Shown piece after piece: positions 41,954 through 50,425 of a stretch of DNA of 64,000 bases. Both the position numbers and the translations under genes were made by a program. The stretch comes from Trueperaceae bacterium (GTDB lineage: Bacteria; Deinococcota; Deinococci; Deinococcales; Trueperaceae). The stretch spans positions 55,223 through 119,222 of the forward strand of contig DASVDQ010000089.1 of assembly GCA_036381035.1 (NCBI GenBank). The letters run 5' to 3'. The notes beneath the pieces are model-generated. The model made no database searches and was not told the DNA's origin. It was given only the letters and a program-made list of their open reading frames with translations. The stretch's first letter is position 1. Each line of letters starts with the position of its first letter.

Positions 41954-43038
41954 GCGACGAGCGGCGCATCGACACCACCTCCGTCGGACGCCCCCAGGGG
42001 CTGGGCGACCTCCTCAGGTCGGCGCGGGAGAGCCGCGGGCTGTCGCTGGCCGACGTCGCCGAGCTCACCCACGTGCGCCAGGAGTACCTGCGCGCCCTCG
42101 AGGAGGGCCGCTACGGCGACCTCCCCGAGGACGTCTACGCCCGCAACTTCGTCAGGCTGTTCGCCCAGGCCGTGGGCGTCGAGGCCGAGCGCGCCCTCTC
42201 CGCGTACCAGTCGGAGCGCCGCCAGGCGGGCGGCCTCTCGACCCTCGAGATGCGCCTCGAGCAGGAGCGCCGCGGCGAGCGTCCCCCGCCGCCGCGCCGG
42301 CGCCGGCGCTCGGAGGCCGGCGACCGCCCCGGCCTCAGCCTGGGACCGTGGGTCCCGACGATCGTGCTCGTGGGGGCGCTCGTCGCCCTGGCCGTGTGGG
42401 GCTTCAACCGCCTCATGGCGCCGGGCCGGCCCGTCGGCGGCGCCCAGCTCGACCAGGCGCCTCCCGCCGCCTCCGACGCGCCCCCGGCCGAGGCGCCAGC
42501 CGCTCCCGCCGACGACGCCGGCCTGCCGGCGACCGTGCTCGTCAGCGTCGTGTCCGAGCCTCCCGGCGCCACCGTCAGCATCGACAGCTTCGTGCTGCCT
42601 GGCACGACGCCCATCCGCGACGTCCCCGTGACGGCGCGCGCCGGACGCGTCCTGCGCGTGAGCCTCGAGGGCTACCAGACGCTGGAGCAGCCCGTCGACC
42701 TCCTCGAGGACCAGACCCTCACGGTGACCCTCGTGCCCGAGGCCGCGCCGCCGGCGCCGGGCGCCGGCGCGCCGCAGGCGGGGCAGGTGGGGTCCGACCA
42801 GCTCGCCATCGAGGTGACGGCCCCGACGTGGCTCGAGGTCTACCGCGGCACGAGGCGCAACGAGGGCGAGCGGCTCGTCTACCGCACCGCCCAGCCGGGC
42901 GAGAGCTTCACCTTCGACCTGCCCGTCTACGTCCACGTCGGCAACGCTGCCGGCGTGCAGCTCACCCTCGGCGACACCGTGATCGGCGCGCTCGGCTCCT
43001 CTGGGGCCGTGGTGGGGCGCGCGTTCACCGGCGAGTGA
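41950..43038 (+). CDS. RodZ-like protein with PEGA insertion
   Basis: Membrane protein of 362 aa with a cytoplasmic helix-turn-helix of the RodZ type (LGDLLRSARESRGLSLADVA, and LEEGRYGDLPEDVYARNFVR), a basic Pro/Arg linker, one transmembrane helix at about residues 136-158, an Ala/Pro-rich linker, a PEGA domain (about 195-265, SEPPGATVSIDSFVLPGTTP) and a C-terminal DUF4115-like beta domain (LEVYRGTRRNEGERLVYRT). RodZ couples MreB to the cell wall machinery. The PEGA domain between helix and DUF4115 is not usual. TTG start coupled to psuG. Confidence 0.8.
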   Translation: MSDERRIDTTSVGRPQGLGDLLRSARESRGLSLADVAELTHVRQEYLRALEEGRYGDLPEDVYARNFVRLFAQAVGVEAERALSAYQSERRQAGGLSTLEMRLEQERRGERPPPPRRRRRSEAGDRPGLSLGPWVPTIVLVGALVALAVWGFNRLMAPGRPVGGAQLDQAPPAASDAPPAEAPAAPADDAGLPATVLVSVVSEPPGATVSIDSFVLPGTTPIRDVPVTARAGRVLRVSLEGYQTLEQPVDLLEDQTLTVTLVPEAAPPAPGAGAPQAGQVGSDQLAIEVTAPTWLEVYRGTRRNEGERLVYRTAQPGESFTFDLPVYVHVGNAAGVQLTLGDTVIGALGSSGAVVGRAFTGE

Positions 43039-43054
43039 GGGAGGCCCCCGACCG

Positions 43055-44221
43055 GTGAGGGGCGCCGTCACCGCGCAGCTCGCCCTGACGTCGCTGCGCC
43101 ACCGCCCGCTGCGCACCGGCCTTACCGCCCTCGGCATCGCCATCGCGATCGCCTCCACCGTCGTGTTCATGTCGATCGGCGAGGGCCTGCGCAAGGCGTT
43201 CGCGGACCAGCTCGCGGGCCTGGGGCCCGACATCCAGGTCAGCTTCGGCGAGGTCGGCGACGACCTCTTCCCCACCGCGCCCGACCTGCCGGCGGAGTAC
43301 GTCGAGCGGCTACGGGCCGACGCCGAGCGCTTCGGCATCAGGTCCGTGACGCCGGCGCTCCTCTACCTGCGCGGCGGCCTCTCCCCCAGCCAGTCCTTCG
43401 TCTTCGAGGGGCTGCCCACCGACGTGCCGCTGAACGAGGTCTTCACGGGGGCCTCGGTGGTGGAGGGGCGCCTCCTGACCCCTGAGGACGAGGAGGCTCT
43501 GGTGGCCGTCGTGGGGCGGTCCGTGGCGTCGCGGGCGCGGCTCGAGGTGGGCGACGAGCTGCGCCTCAACCCCGACGCGACGTTCGAGGTCGTGGGCGTC
43601 GTCTCGTCCGACGCCGGGCTGCTGGAGAACCTCGTGATCGTGCCCTTCGCCTCCCTGCGCGAGGCCATGGGCGTCGAGGACCGCGTGAGCACGATCATGG
43701 TCAAGCTCGAGGACCCGGCGCGCGCCGACAGGGTCGCCGAGGAGATCGAGGCCGCCTACCCCGACCTCGGCGCCCAGACGCAGGCCGGCGCGATGAGCGT
43801 CGTGCAGGACTCGCTGCGCATCTCCGACTTCGTGCGCCTCGGCATCAGCGCGATCGCCCTCGTGGTGGGCGCGATCGCCGTCGCGAACACGATGATGATG
43901 AGCGTCTTCGAGCGCACCCGCGAGTTCGGCGTCGTGCGGGCTGTGGGCGCGCGTCCCACGTTCCTGTTCTCCATCGTCGTGCTCGAGTCCGTCGTCCTGT
44001 CGCTGGTCGGCGCCGCCGTCGGCGTGGGACTCGGCACCCTGGCGACGCGGGTCGTGAACGCCATCGCGAACGACTACGTCGGCCTCTCCGTCGCCGCCGT
44101 CACGCCGCGGCTCGTCGCCTTCGCGGTGCTGGTCGCGGCCGCGACGGGGCTCCTCGCCGGGCTGCTCCCGGCCGGACGCGCCGCGCGCGTGCCCATCGCC
44201 GTCGCCGTCGCTCGCGAGTGA
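43055..44221 (+). CDS. MacB/FtsX-type ABC transporter permease
   Basis: 388 aa, with four transmembrane helices in the FtsX arrangement: one at about 20-45, a large extracytoplasmic MacB-type core (about 50-260, with VEGRLLTPEDEE and VGRSVASR), then three C-terminal helices. The cytoplasmic signature TREFGVVRAVGA is the ATPase docking region. GTG start with GGGAGG ten bases upstream. The matching ATPase gene is probably 46087-46833, separated by a DUF2207 gene. Substrate unknown. Confidence 0.85.
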   Translation: MRGAVTAQLALTSLRHRPLRTGLTALGIAIAIASTVVFMSIGEGLRKAFADQLAGLGPDIQVSFGEVGDDLFPTAPDLPAEYVERLRADAERFGIRSVTPALLYLRGGLSPSQSFVFEGLPTDVPLNEVFTGASVVEGRLLTPEDEEALVAVVGRSVASRARLEVGDELRLNPDATFEVVGVVSSDAGLLENLVIVPFASLREAMGVEDRVSTIMVKLEDPARADRVAEEIEAAYPDLGAQTQAGAMSVVQDSLRISDFVRLGISAIALVVGAIAVANTMMMSVFERTREFGVVRAVGARPTFLFSIVVLESVVLSLVGAAVGVGLGTLATRVVNAIANDYVGLSVAAVTPRLVAFAVLVAAATGLLAGLLPAGRAARVPIAVAVARE

Positions 44222-44261
44222 GGGCTCTCGCCGCGCCCGCGCGCGGCCGCGCCTGCCCCCG

Positions 44262-44267
44262 TAAGAT
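44262..44267 (+). promoter_or_regulatory. Leaderless -10 box of the DUF2207 gene
   Basis: TAAGAT, seven bases before the ATG at 44275. Confidence 0.6.
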
Positions 44268-44274
44268 GAGAGCC

Positions 44275-46059
44275 ATGCCGCCGCGAACGACGCGGGCGCT
44301 CCTCGCGCTCGCGCTCGCCCTCCTCGGCGCCGCCGCCCAGGCCCAGAGCTACGAGTGGCGCGACGTCGTGCAGGTCGTCACCATCGAGCCGTCTGGCGAC
44401 GTCATCGTCGACGACACGCGCACCCTGTGGACCGACGACGACTTCGGCGAGGCGTTCATCTGCTTGGAGCTGGAGGAGGGCCAGCGCGTGGACCTGCTGC
44501 CCGGCTCGGGGGCCGTGAGCAGCGGTCCGCCGGCGACGGCGTTCACGCAGCCGTGCTCGGCCGGGACGGAGCTCGTGGTGCGCAACCAGGAGCGGGTCAG
44601 CGAGAGGCGGGTGCGCTTCCACTACCGCCTCTCCGGCACCATGGAGTTCTTCAGCGACGTGGCGCAGTGGTACTGGAACCTGATCCAGCTCGATCACCCG
44701 CCGATCGTCGGCTACCGGCTCACCGTCGAGGCGCCGGGGCCGATGGAGGAGCCCTACGACGCCTTCGTCCACCGCTACGCCAACCCCGAGAGGCCGGTCG
44801 TCACGCTCTCGCCCGACCGCTCCGTCCTCACGGTGACGCTCGAGCGCATCCCCCCGGGCGCCGGCGTCGAGGTCGACTACCTCATGGACCCGGACCTGTT
44901 CGAGCCGCGCGGGCGCATGCCGGGCATGGAGCAGGCGCTGATCGAGGAGGCGGAGATCGCGGGCATAAGCGAGGGCCTGGCGGCCAGGGCCGCCCTCCGG
45001 CGCTCGGCCTGGTGGACGCTGCTGCCGGCGGCGATCGTCGCGTTCCTCCTCGTGGGCGTGGTCAGGGCGTACGTGAGGCACGGCCAGGAGCCCGACGTCG
45101 CGGTCATGCGCTACCCCTTCGAGCCGCCCAGCGACCTGCCGCCGGCGGCCGTGGTCGCGATGCTGACCCAGTCGTTCCAGCCGGGCCTCATGGGCAACGC
45201 CTTCATGGCCACGATCATGGACCTGGCCAGGCGGGGCTACGGCGAGTTCACGTCGCGGCGCGGGCGCTTCGAGATGCGCCTCGACCTGCAGCGCTCGACC
45301 GAGGGCCTGCAGCCGTTCGAGGCGGACGTGCTCCGCTACCTGAAGAACGCCGCGATGACCTACCGCCGCGGCGACCCCAGCCAGCTCGAGTTCCGCGAGA
45401 TGCGCAGCTACTCGCAGCGCTACGCCTCGAGCTTCATGCAGCGCTGGGGCAAGTCGGTGCGCCAGTGGGTGGAGGCCAAGCGCGGCGGGCCGCTGGTGAA
45501 CGCCGAGAGCCAACGCGTCGCCAACGCCTGGGCGGCGCGGGCCATCGGCGGCATGCTCGTGTGCATCGTCGTCGCGGCCGCGGCGGCCGGTCCCGGTCGC
45601 GTGGCGGGCATCGCGGGCGCCGTCGGCTCGCTGGCCCTGGCCGTCACGTCCGCCGTGGCGGTGCCGCGCTGGCGCCCGGAGATCGCCGCCGAGGTCGCGG
45701 CCTGGAAGGGCTTCAAGCGCACGCTCTCCGACTACACGCGCATGAAGGACGCCCCCGACGACTTCTTCAAGCTGTGGGACGTCTACTACGTCTACGCCGC
45801 CGCGCTGGGCGTCGCCGAGAAGTTCCTGAAGAACCTCGCGCGCGCCGCTCCGCTGCGGGGCATCGACGAGAGGACGGTCGCCAGCCGCGCCACGTGGATC
45901 GGCTCCACGTCCAGCCTGCACAGCCTCTCCGACGTCTCGCGCTCGGTGATGTCGCTGTCGCGTTCTCTGTCCGCGGCGTCGGCCACGGCGTCGTCGGGCG
46001 GGTCGTCCTCGGGCGGCGGCGGTGGTGGCGGCGGCGGGGGCAGCTCCGGGGGCCGCTGA
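44275..46059 (+). CDS. DUF2207 membrane protein with Gly/Ser-rich tail
   Basis: 594 aa. Signal peptide (LLALALALLGAAAQAQ), an extracytoplasmic beta-rich DUF2207 domain (about residues 24-240, including YRLSGTMEFFSDVAQWYWNL in part), a transmembrane helix at about 245-265, a cytoplasmic region, two further helices at about 420-465, and a C-terminal tail of Ser then ten Gly (GGSSSGGGG...), which ends most members of this family. Function is unknown. It sits between an ABC permease gene and an ABC ATPase gene, each with its own promoter, so a joint role is only suggested. Confidence 0.8.
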   Translation: MPPRTTRALLALALALLGAAAQAQSYEWRDVVQVVTIEPSGDVIVDDTRTLWTDDDFGEAFICLELEEGQRVDLLPGSGAVSSGPPATAFTQPCSAGTELVVRNQERVSERRVRFHYRLSGTMEFFSDVAQWYWNLIQLDHPPIVGYRLTVEAPGPMEEPYDAFVHRYANPERPVVTLSPDRSVLTVTLERIPPGAGVEVDYLMDPDLFEPRGRMPGMEQALIEEAEIAGISEGLAARAALRRSAWWTLLPAAIVAFLLVGVVRAYVRHGQEPDVAVMRYPFEPPSDLPPAAVVAMLTQSFQPGLMGNAFMATIMDLARRGYGEFTSRRGRFEMRLDLQRSTEGLQPFEADVLRYLKNAAMTYRRGDPSQLEFREMRSYSQRYASSFMQRWGKSVRQWVEAKRGGPLVNAESQRVANAWAARAIGGMLVCIVVAAAAAGPGRVAGIAGAVGSLALAVTSAVAVPRWRPEIAAEVAAWKGFKRTLSDYTRMKDAPDDFFKLWDVYYVYAAALGVAEKFLKNLARAAPLRGIDERTVASRATWIGSTSSLHSLSDVSRSVMSLSRSLSAASATASSGGSSSGGGGGGGGGGSSGGR

Positions 46060-46074
46060 GCCGCGTGCCCGCGG

Positions 46075-46080
46075 TACTAT
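46075..46080 (+). promoter_or_regulatory. Leaderless -10 box of the ABC ATPase gene
   Basis: TACTAT, six bases before the GTG at 46087. Confidence 0.6.
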
Positions 46081-46086
46081 CGCCGG

Positions 46087-46833
46087 GTGCTGCGCGCCGA
46101 GAACCTCAGCAAGGTCTACCGCACCGGCGCCGCCGACGTGCACGCGCTCACGGGCGTCACGGCCGCCTTCCCGCCCTCGTGCCTGACGGTGATCCTCGGG
46201 CCGTCGGGCTCGGGCAAGTCGACGCTCCTCAACCTCCTGGCGGGGTTCGACACGCCCACCGCGGGCGCGGTGACCTTGGACGGCCAGGTCCTCGGTGAGC
46301 TCAGCGAGGGCGAGCGCGCCGACCTGCGCCTGCGGCGCTTCGGCTTCGTGTTCCAGTCCTTCAACCTCGTCAGCGTCCTCGACGCGGCGCAGAACGTCGC
46401 CCTCCCGATGGCGCTGGCCGGCGTCCCGCGCGCCGAGCGCACGCGGCGCGCGATGGCGCTGCTCGAGCGCTTCGGCGTCGCGCACCGGAGCGACCACCTC
46501 CCCCACCGGCTCTCCGGCGGCGAGCGTCAGCGCGTGGCCCTGGCGCGGGCGCTGGCGAACGACCCGGCGGTGGTGTTCGCCGACGAGCCCACCGGCAACC
46601 TCGACTCGCGCAGCGGCGAGGTCGTGATGCGCGCGCTGAAGGACGTGGCGGCCGAGGGACGCACGGTCGTGATCGTGACCCACGACAGGGAGCTCGCCGA
46701 GCTAGCCGACGCGCGCATCGAGCTGCGCGACGGGGTCGTGCGCGGCGTCAGCGGTCCCAAGGCCGCCGACGTGGCGCCCGACCTGGCGGCCGAGCCGCCC
46801 GCACCGCCCGCCGGCGTGGCGGGGAGCCCATGA
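46087..46833 (+). CDS. ABC transporter ATP-binding protein (LolD/MacB type)
   Basis: Cytoplasmic ATPase, 248 aa. Walker [18 protein letters not shown]-loop FQSFNLV, signature [15 protein letters not shown], Walker [14 protein letters not shown], and H-loop VTHDREL. The FxFQSFNL and DEPTGNLD forms mark the MacB/LolD/FtsE-like group. A likely partner is the FtsX-type permease at 43055-44221. The C-terminal 25 residues are a Pro/Ala-rich tail. The stop overlaps the DUF423 gene (ATGA). Confidence 0.88.
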   Translation: MLRAENLSKVYRTGAADVHALTGVTAAFPPSCLTVILGPSGSGKSTLLNLLAGFDTPTAGAVTLDGQVLGELSEGERADLRLRRFGFVFQSFNLVSVLDAAQNVALPMALAGVPRAERTRRAMALLERFGVAHRSDHLPHRLSGGERQRVALARALANDPAVVFADEPTGNLDSRSGEVVMRALKDVAAEGRTVVIVTHDRELAELADARIELRDGVVRGVSGPKAADVAPDLAAEPPAPPAGVAGSP

Positions 46834-47264
46834 GGCTGGGACCGCGGGCGGCGGGGTCGCTCGGCGCGCTGCTGGTGGCGCTGGCGGTGGCCGTGGGGGC
46901 GTTCGGCGCCCACACGCTGGAGGGACGCCTGCCCGCGGACAGGCTGAGCACCCTCGAGACGTCCGTGAGGTACCAGACCTACGGGGGCCTCGGCCTGTTG
47001 GCGATGGCGTTGGCGGCCCGGGTCGCCCGCGGCGGGACGGCGACGGCGGCGGGAGGGGCGGTCGGAGCGTCCGCGGGAGCCGAGAGGTCCGCGGCGCTGC
47101 TGGCCCTCGGCGTGCTCCTGTTCTGCGGCGCCCTCTACCTGCTCGCGGCCGGCGGCCCGAGACTCCTCGGCCTCGTCGCGCCGCTGGGCGGGGCCGCGAT
47201 GATCGCCTCGTGGCTGTGGCTGGCGCTGTCGCTGTGGCGCGAGCCGGTCACGCCGTCGCCCTGA
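46830..47264 (+). CDS. DUF423 family membrane protein
   Basis: 144 aa, four predicted transmembrane helices. The signature [17 protein letters not shown] and [17 protein letters not shown] are typical of DUF423. Function unknown. It has a glycine/alanine-rich insertion at about residues 65-85 compared with typical members. Coupled to the ABC ATPase gene. Its 3' end overlaps the convergent GH1 gene by 17 bp. Confidence 0.82.
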   Translation: MRLGPRAAGSLGALLVALAVAVGAFGAHTLEGRLPADRLSTLETSVRYQTYGGLGLLAMALAARVARGGTATAAGGAVGASAGAERSAALLALGVLLFCGALYLLAAGGPRLLGLVAPLGGAAMIASWLWLALSLWREPVTPSP

Positions 47265-48603
47265 CCTCGGCGGCCGGCGGCACCGTGCCGCTCGTGGCCA
47301 CCTCGCGCAGCACGTCGTACGAGAGCTTCGGCACCCGGCGGAGCGTCCCCGGCTCGAGCCGCACGAGGCCGTAGCGCCTGGCGAACCCGTCGGTCCACTC
47401 GAGGTTGTCGACGAGCGTCCAGACGAGGAACGCGTCCACGTCGCAGCCCTCGGCGCGCGCCGCCAGCGCGGACCTGAGGTGCGAGAGGAGGAAGCGTGCC
47501 CGGCGCCAGTCGTCGACGCGTCCCGAGGGCTGCGGCTCGTCGCGGTACGCCGCGCCGCACTCGGTGACGGCGACGCGAGGGCCGCCGTACTCGACGCGCA
47601 GGCGGACCAGCACCTCGCGCAGGCCCTCCGAGTAGACCTCCCAGCCCATGGCCGTGGTCTCCGCGCCGGCCGGCGCCCCCGCCAGCGCCAGCCCGAAGGG
47701 GCTCTCGGGGTCGGCGCGCACGCGCAGCCGCGTGTAGTAGTTGACGCCCAGCACGTCAGGCGGGCGCGCGATCTCCGCCATGTCGCCGTCGCGCACGAGC
47801 GCCTCGACCAGGCCGTCCACCGGCTCGGGGTAGCCGCGGCCGAACAGCGGGTCGAGGAAGGCGCGGTTGAAGGCGGCGTCGGCCAGCGCGGCGGCCGCCT
47901 CGTGGTCCTCTCCCTCCTCCGCCGGCACGACCGGCTGGAGCATGACGATCGTGCCGACCTCGGCGCCGGGCAGCGCCTCGCGCAGACGCGCCGCGGCCAG
48001 GCCCGTGGCCAGGTTCTGGTGGTGCACGGCGCCGGCGAACGCCTCCAGGTCAGCGAGGCCGGGGGCGTGCCGGCCCGCCAGGTGCCCCAGCACGGCGTGG
48101 ACGTTGGGCTCGTTGAGGACGAACACCCGCCGCGCGCGGCCGGCGAGGAGGTCGGCCACGGCCTCGGCGTAGTCGGCCAGGTAGTAGGCCGTGTCGCGGT
48201 TCCTCCAGCCGCCGCGCTCCTGCAGCGCCTGCGGCAGGTCCCAGTGGTAGAGGCACGCCCACGGCTCGAGCCCGCGCGCGAGGGCCTCGTCGAGCATCCG
48301 GTCGTAGACGGCCAGCCCCTCGCGCCGCGGACGGCCCTTCCCCGCGGGCATCAGCCGCGTCCAGCTCAGCGAGAAGCGGTAGGCCGTGACGCCGAGGCCG
48401 GCGGCGAGGTCGAGGTCCTCCTCCAGGCGCGCGAGGTGGTCGGTGGCCACGCCCCACTCCTCCGGCGGGAGGGACGAGCGGGCCAGGAAGCGGTCCCAGA
48501 TCGACTCGCCCCGCCCCGACGACGCGCCCTCGGTCTGGAAGGCGGAAGTCGAGACGCCGAGGCGGAAGCCGTCCGGGACCTCGAGCTCAGCGTCTGTGTC
48601 CAC
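47248..48603 (-). CDS. Glycoside hydrolase family 1 (beta-glucosidase/glycosidase)
   Basis: Retaining beta-glycosidase, 451 aa, (beta/alpha)8 barrel, cytoplasmic (no signal peptide). N-terminal GVSTSAFQTEGA, acid/base glutamate in VFVLNEPNVHA (normally TLNEP) and nucleophile in AVTECGAAY (normally ITENG, so Asn is replaced by Cys next to the nucleophile), and LVWTLVDNLEWTDGF near the end. The substrate (beta-glucoside or beta-galactoside) is not resolved. The GTG at 48603 is six bases from a -10 box. Divergent from the EamA gene. Confidence 0.9.
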   Translation of the reverse strand: MDTDAELEVPDGFRLGVSTSAFQTEGASSGRGESIWDRFLARSSLPPEEWGVATDHLARLEEDLDLAAGLGVTAYRFSLSWTRLMPAGKGRPRREGLAVYDRMLDEALARGLEPWACLYHWDLPQALQERGGWRNRDTAYYLADYAEAVADLLAGRARRVFVLNEPNVHAVLGHLAGRHAPGLADLEAFAGAVHHQNLATGLAAARLREALPGAEVGTIVMLQPVVPAEEGEDHEAAAALADAAFNRAFLDPLFGRGYPEPVDGLVEALVRDGDMAEIARPPDVLGVNYYTRLRVRADPESPFGLALAGAPAGAETTAMGWEVYSEGLREVLVRLRVEYGGPRVAVTECGAAYRDEPQPSGRVDDWRRARFLLSHLRSALAARAEGCDVDAFLVWTLVDNLEWTDGFARRYGLVRLEPGTLRRVPKLSYDVLREVATSGTVPPAAEVRATA

Positions 48604-48609
48604 GACACG

Positions 48610-48615
48610 ACGTTA
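48610..48615 (-). promoter_or_regulatory. Leaderless -10 box of the GH1 gene
   Basis: TAACGT on the minus strand, six bases before the GTG at 48603. Confidence 0.55.
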
Positions 48616-48635
48616 GCGCCGCGGCGCGAGCGGGG

Positions 48636-48641
48636 TACCAT
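48636..48641 (+). promoter_or_regulatory. Leaderless -10 box of the EamA transporter gene
   Basis: TACCAT, seven bases before the GTG at 48649. Confidence 0.6.
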
Positions 48642-48648
48642 CGACCGC

Positions 48649-49599
48649 GTGACGCGAGCCAACGGGGAACCCGGGCGCGGCGCCGTCTACCTCGTGCTGG
48701 TCGGGGCGCTGGTCTCGGTCAGCTTCGCGGCGGTGTTCATCCGCCTCGCCGACGCGCCGGCGCCGGCCGTCGCCCTCTACCGGCTCGCCATCGCCACCGT
48801 CGTCCTGCTGCCCGCGACCCTGCGGGCCCGGGCGCGCACGCCTCTCCGCGGACGCGCCGCCTGGCTCACGGCGGCCTCCGGGCTGGCCCTGGCCATCCAC
48901 TTCGCCACCTGGATCCAGTCGCTCTCTTACACGACGATCGCGGCCAGCGTCACCCTCGCCACCACCACCCCGCTGTGGACGGCCCTGCTCGGCTGGTTCG
49001 TCCTCGGCGCCGCGCCCACGCTCTCGGTGATGTTCGGCATGACGATCGCCGTGGCCGGCGCGGCGGTCATCGGCTTCGGCGACCTCGGCGGAGGCACGAA
49101 CCCGGTCCTCGGCGACGCGCTGGCGCTCAGCGCCGCCGCCGCCGCGGCCGTCTACTTCCTCATCGGGCGCGAGGTCATGCGCGGCGGGGTGTCGCTGCCC
49201 GCCTACGTGGGCACCGTCTACGGCTGGGCGGCGCTGTGGCTGGCGCCGCTGCCGCTCCTCACCGGCACGCCCTACTGGGGCTACCCGCTCGAGTCGCTCG
49301 GCTGGATCGCGCTCCTCGCCCTGGTGCCGCAGGTGCTCGGCCACACGGGCCTGAACTACTCGGCCCGCCACCTCGGCGCCACGGTGACGGCCACCGCCGT
49401 CATCGCCGAGCCCATCGGCTCCGGCGTGCTGGCCGCGATCGTGTTCGGCGAGGTGCCGGGGTCGATCACGCTGCTCGGCGCCGTGCTGGTGCTCGTGGGC
49501 GTGATGCTCGTCGTGCGCTCCGGGGAGCCGCAGCCGCGCGGGGCGCGTCGGTCCCGTCCCGGGGACGGCCCGGTGGGAGCGGCACGAACGGAGACCTGA
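48649..49599 (+). CDS. EamA family (DMT) transporter
   Basis: Ten-helix drug/metabolite-superfamily permease, 316 aa, made of two repeated EamA halves (first about residues 10-145, second about 160-295). The second half ends with the usual AEPIGSGVLAAIVFGEVPG. Such proteins export amino acids or other small metabolites; substrate unknown. The tail is hydrophilic and Arg/Gly-rich. GTG start seven bases after a -10 box. Confidence 0.87.
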   Translation: MTRANGEPGRGAVYLVLVGALVSVSFAAVFIRLADAPAPAVALYRLAIATVVLLPATLRARARTPLRGRAAWLTAASGLALAIHFATWIQSLSYTTIAASVTLATTTPLWTALLGWFVLGAAPTLSVMFGMTIAVAGAAVIGFGDLGGGTNPVLGDALALSAAAAAAVYFLIGREVMRGGVSLPAYVGTVYGWAALWLAPLPLLTGTPYWGYPLESLGWIALLALVPQVLGHTGLNYSARHLGATVTATAVIAEPIGSGVLAAIVFGEVPGSITLLGAVLVLVGVMLVVRSGEPQPRGARRSRPGDGPVGAARTET

Positions 49600-49637
49600 C
49601 GGAATCCTCACATGGTGCAAAAGGTGCTTTCATCTGG

Positions 49638-49643
49638 TAGCAT
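49638..49643 (+). promoter_or_regulatory. Leaderless extended -10 upstream of the 46-aa ORF and carD copy 2
   Basis: TAGCAT preceded by TGG (extended -10), seven bases before the GTG at 49651. It is the only promoter seen before the second carD. Confidence 0.6.
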
Positions 49644-49650
49644 GGAGCAC

Positions 49651-49791
49651 GTGAGCGTCACGCCGGTGGCCACGTACTTCGCTGCCCTGGACGCTCAGAA
49701 CACCCATCTGACAGCCCCGACGCTAACGCGTGCGATCCGTGCGGCCATCCGCGCTGGCGGGCGGCCGCTCGAAGGGAGCGAGCCACGTTGA
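49651..49791 (+). CDS. Small leaderless ORF, 46 aa, coupled to the second carD
   Basis: GTG start exactly seven bases after an extended -10, and a TGA that overlaps the TTG of the downstream carD (TTGA). Both features match real genes elsewhere in this window. The product begins VSVTPVATYFAALDAQNTHL, continues with an alpha-helical Thr/Ala/Arg stretch (LTRAIRAAIRAGG), and is basic at the end. I do not recognise a family. The helix could bind nucleic acid or RNA polymerase, or the ORF may only be a leader peptide controlling carD translation. Confidence 0.5.
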   Translation: MSVTPVATYFAALDAQNTHLTAPTLTRAIRAAIRAGGRPLEGSEPR

Positions 49792-50294
49792 AAGACTCAG
49801 CGAAGACGTTCAAGAGCGGCGACCAGGTCGTCCTCCCGCCCTACGGCGTCGGCGTGGTGTCCGGCACCACCGACCGCGCCGTCGGGGGCACGGTCCAGAA
49901 GTACTACCAGGTCGAGTTCCCGAACGGAACGTCTCGCGCCTACGTCCCCGTCAACGCCCCGTTCGGCGCCGGCCTCCGGCCCGCGCTGACGCAGGAGGAG
50001 GTCCAGAGCGTCCTCGAGCGCCTGCAGAACGGCCGCATCACCCTGCCGAAGCAGTGGGCGGCGCGCCACCGCAAGGTCACCGACATCCTCACGAGCGGCG
50101 ACCCCTACCAGATCGCCACCCTCGCCAGCGAGCTGCGCCGCTGGGACCTCGAGCGCGGCCTGCCCGACCTCGACCGCCAGGCCTACCGCCGCGCCATCCG
50201 GCTCCTCGCCGGCGAGATCAGCGCCGTGCTCGGCATCTCCGAGAGCGAGGCCCGCGCCCTCATGGGCGTGGGCGAGGAGGACGCGCTCAACTAG
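49788..50294 (+). CDS. CarD family transcriptional regulator (copy 2)
   Basis: 168 aa. N-terminal RNAP-interaction domain (SGDQVVLPPYGVGVVSGTTD) and C-terminal helical domain with the wedge tryptophan (LPKQWAARHR). It differs clearly from copy 1 at 17146: the first beta-strand lacks HVVYP, and a QKYYQVEFPNG insertion is present. The TTG at 49788 overlaps the stop of the 46-aa ORF and has AAGGGAG about nine bases upstream. A strong terminator follows. The presence of two CarD genes suggests different promoter sets or growth states. Confidence 0.82.
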   Translation: MKDSAKTFKSGDQVVLPPYGVGVVSGTTDRAVGGTVQKYYQVEFPNGTSRAYVPVNAPFGAGLRPALTQEEVQSVLERLQNGRITLPKQWAARHRKVTDILTSGDPYQIATLASELRRWDLERGLPDLDRQAYRRAIRLLAGEISAVLGISESEARALMGVGEEDALN

Positions 50295-50335
50295 CGCGGC
50301 GGGGCGCCGAGGCGCCCCCCTTCACCGCAGCAGCG

Positions 50336-50370
50336 GCGCCGGGGCCCGTGAAGGGCCCCGGCGCTTCTCC
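50336..50370 (+). terminator. Intrinsic terminator after carD copy 2
   Basis: A perfect 12-bp stem GCGCCGGGGCCC / GGGCCCCGGCGC with a 5-nt loop, then TTCTCCTT. It lies between convergent genes and could stop both. Confidence 0.75.
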
Positions 50371-50425
50371 TTGGCCTCTCGTCGCGGACGTGGACCGGGC
50401 GCGAGGGCGTCCTGCCCCGCCGTCC

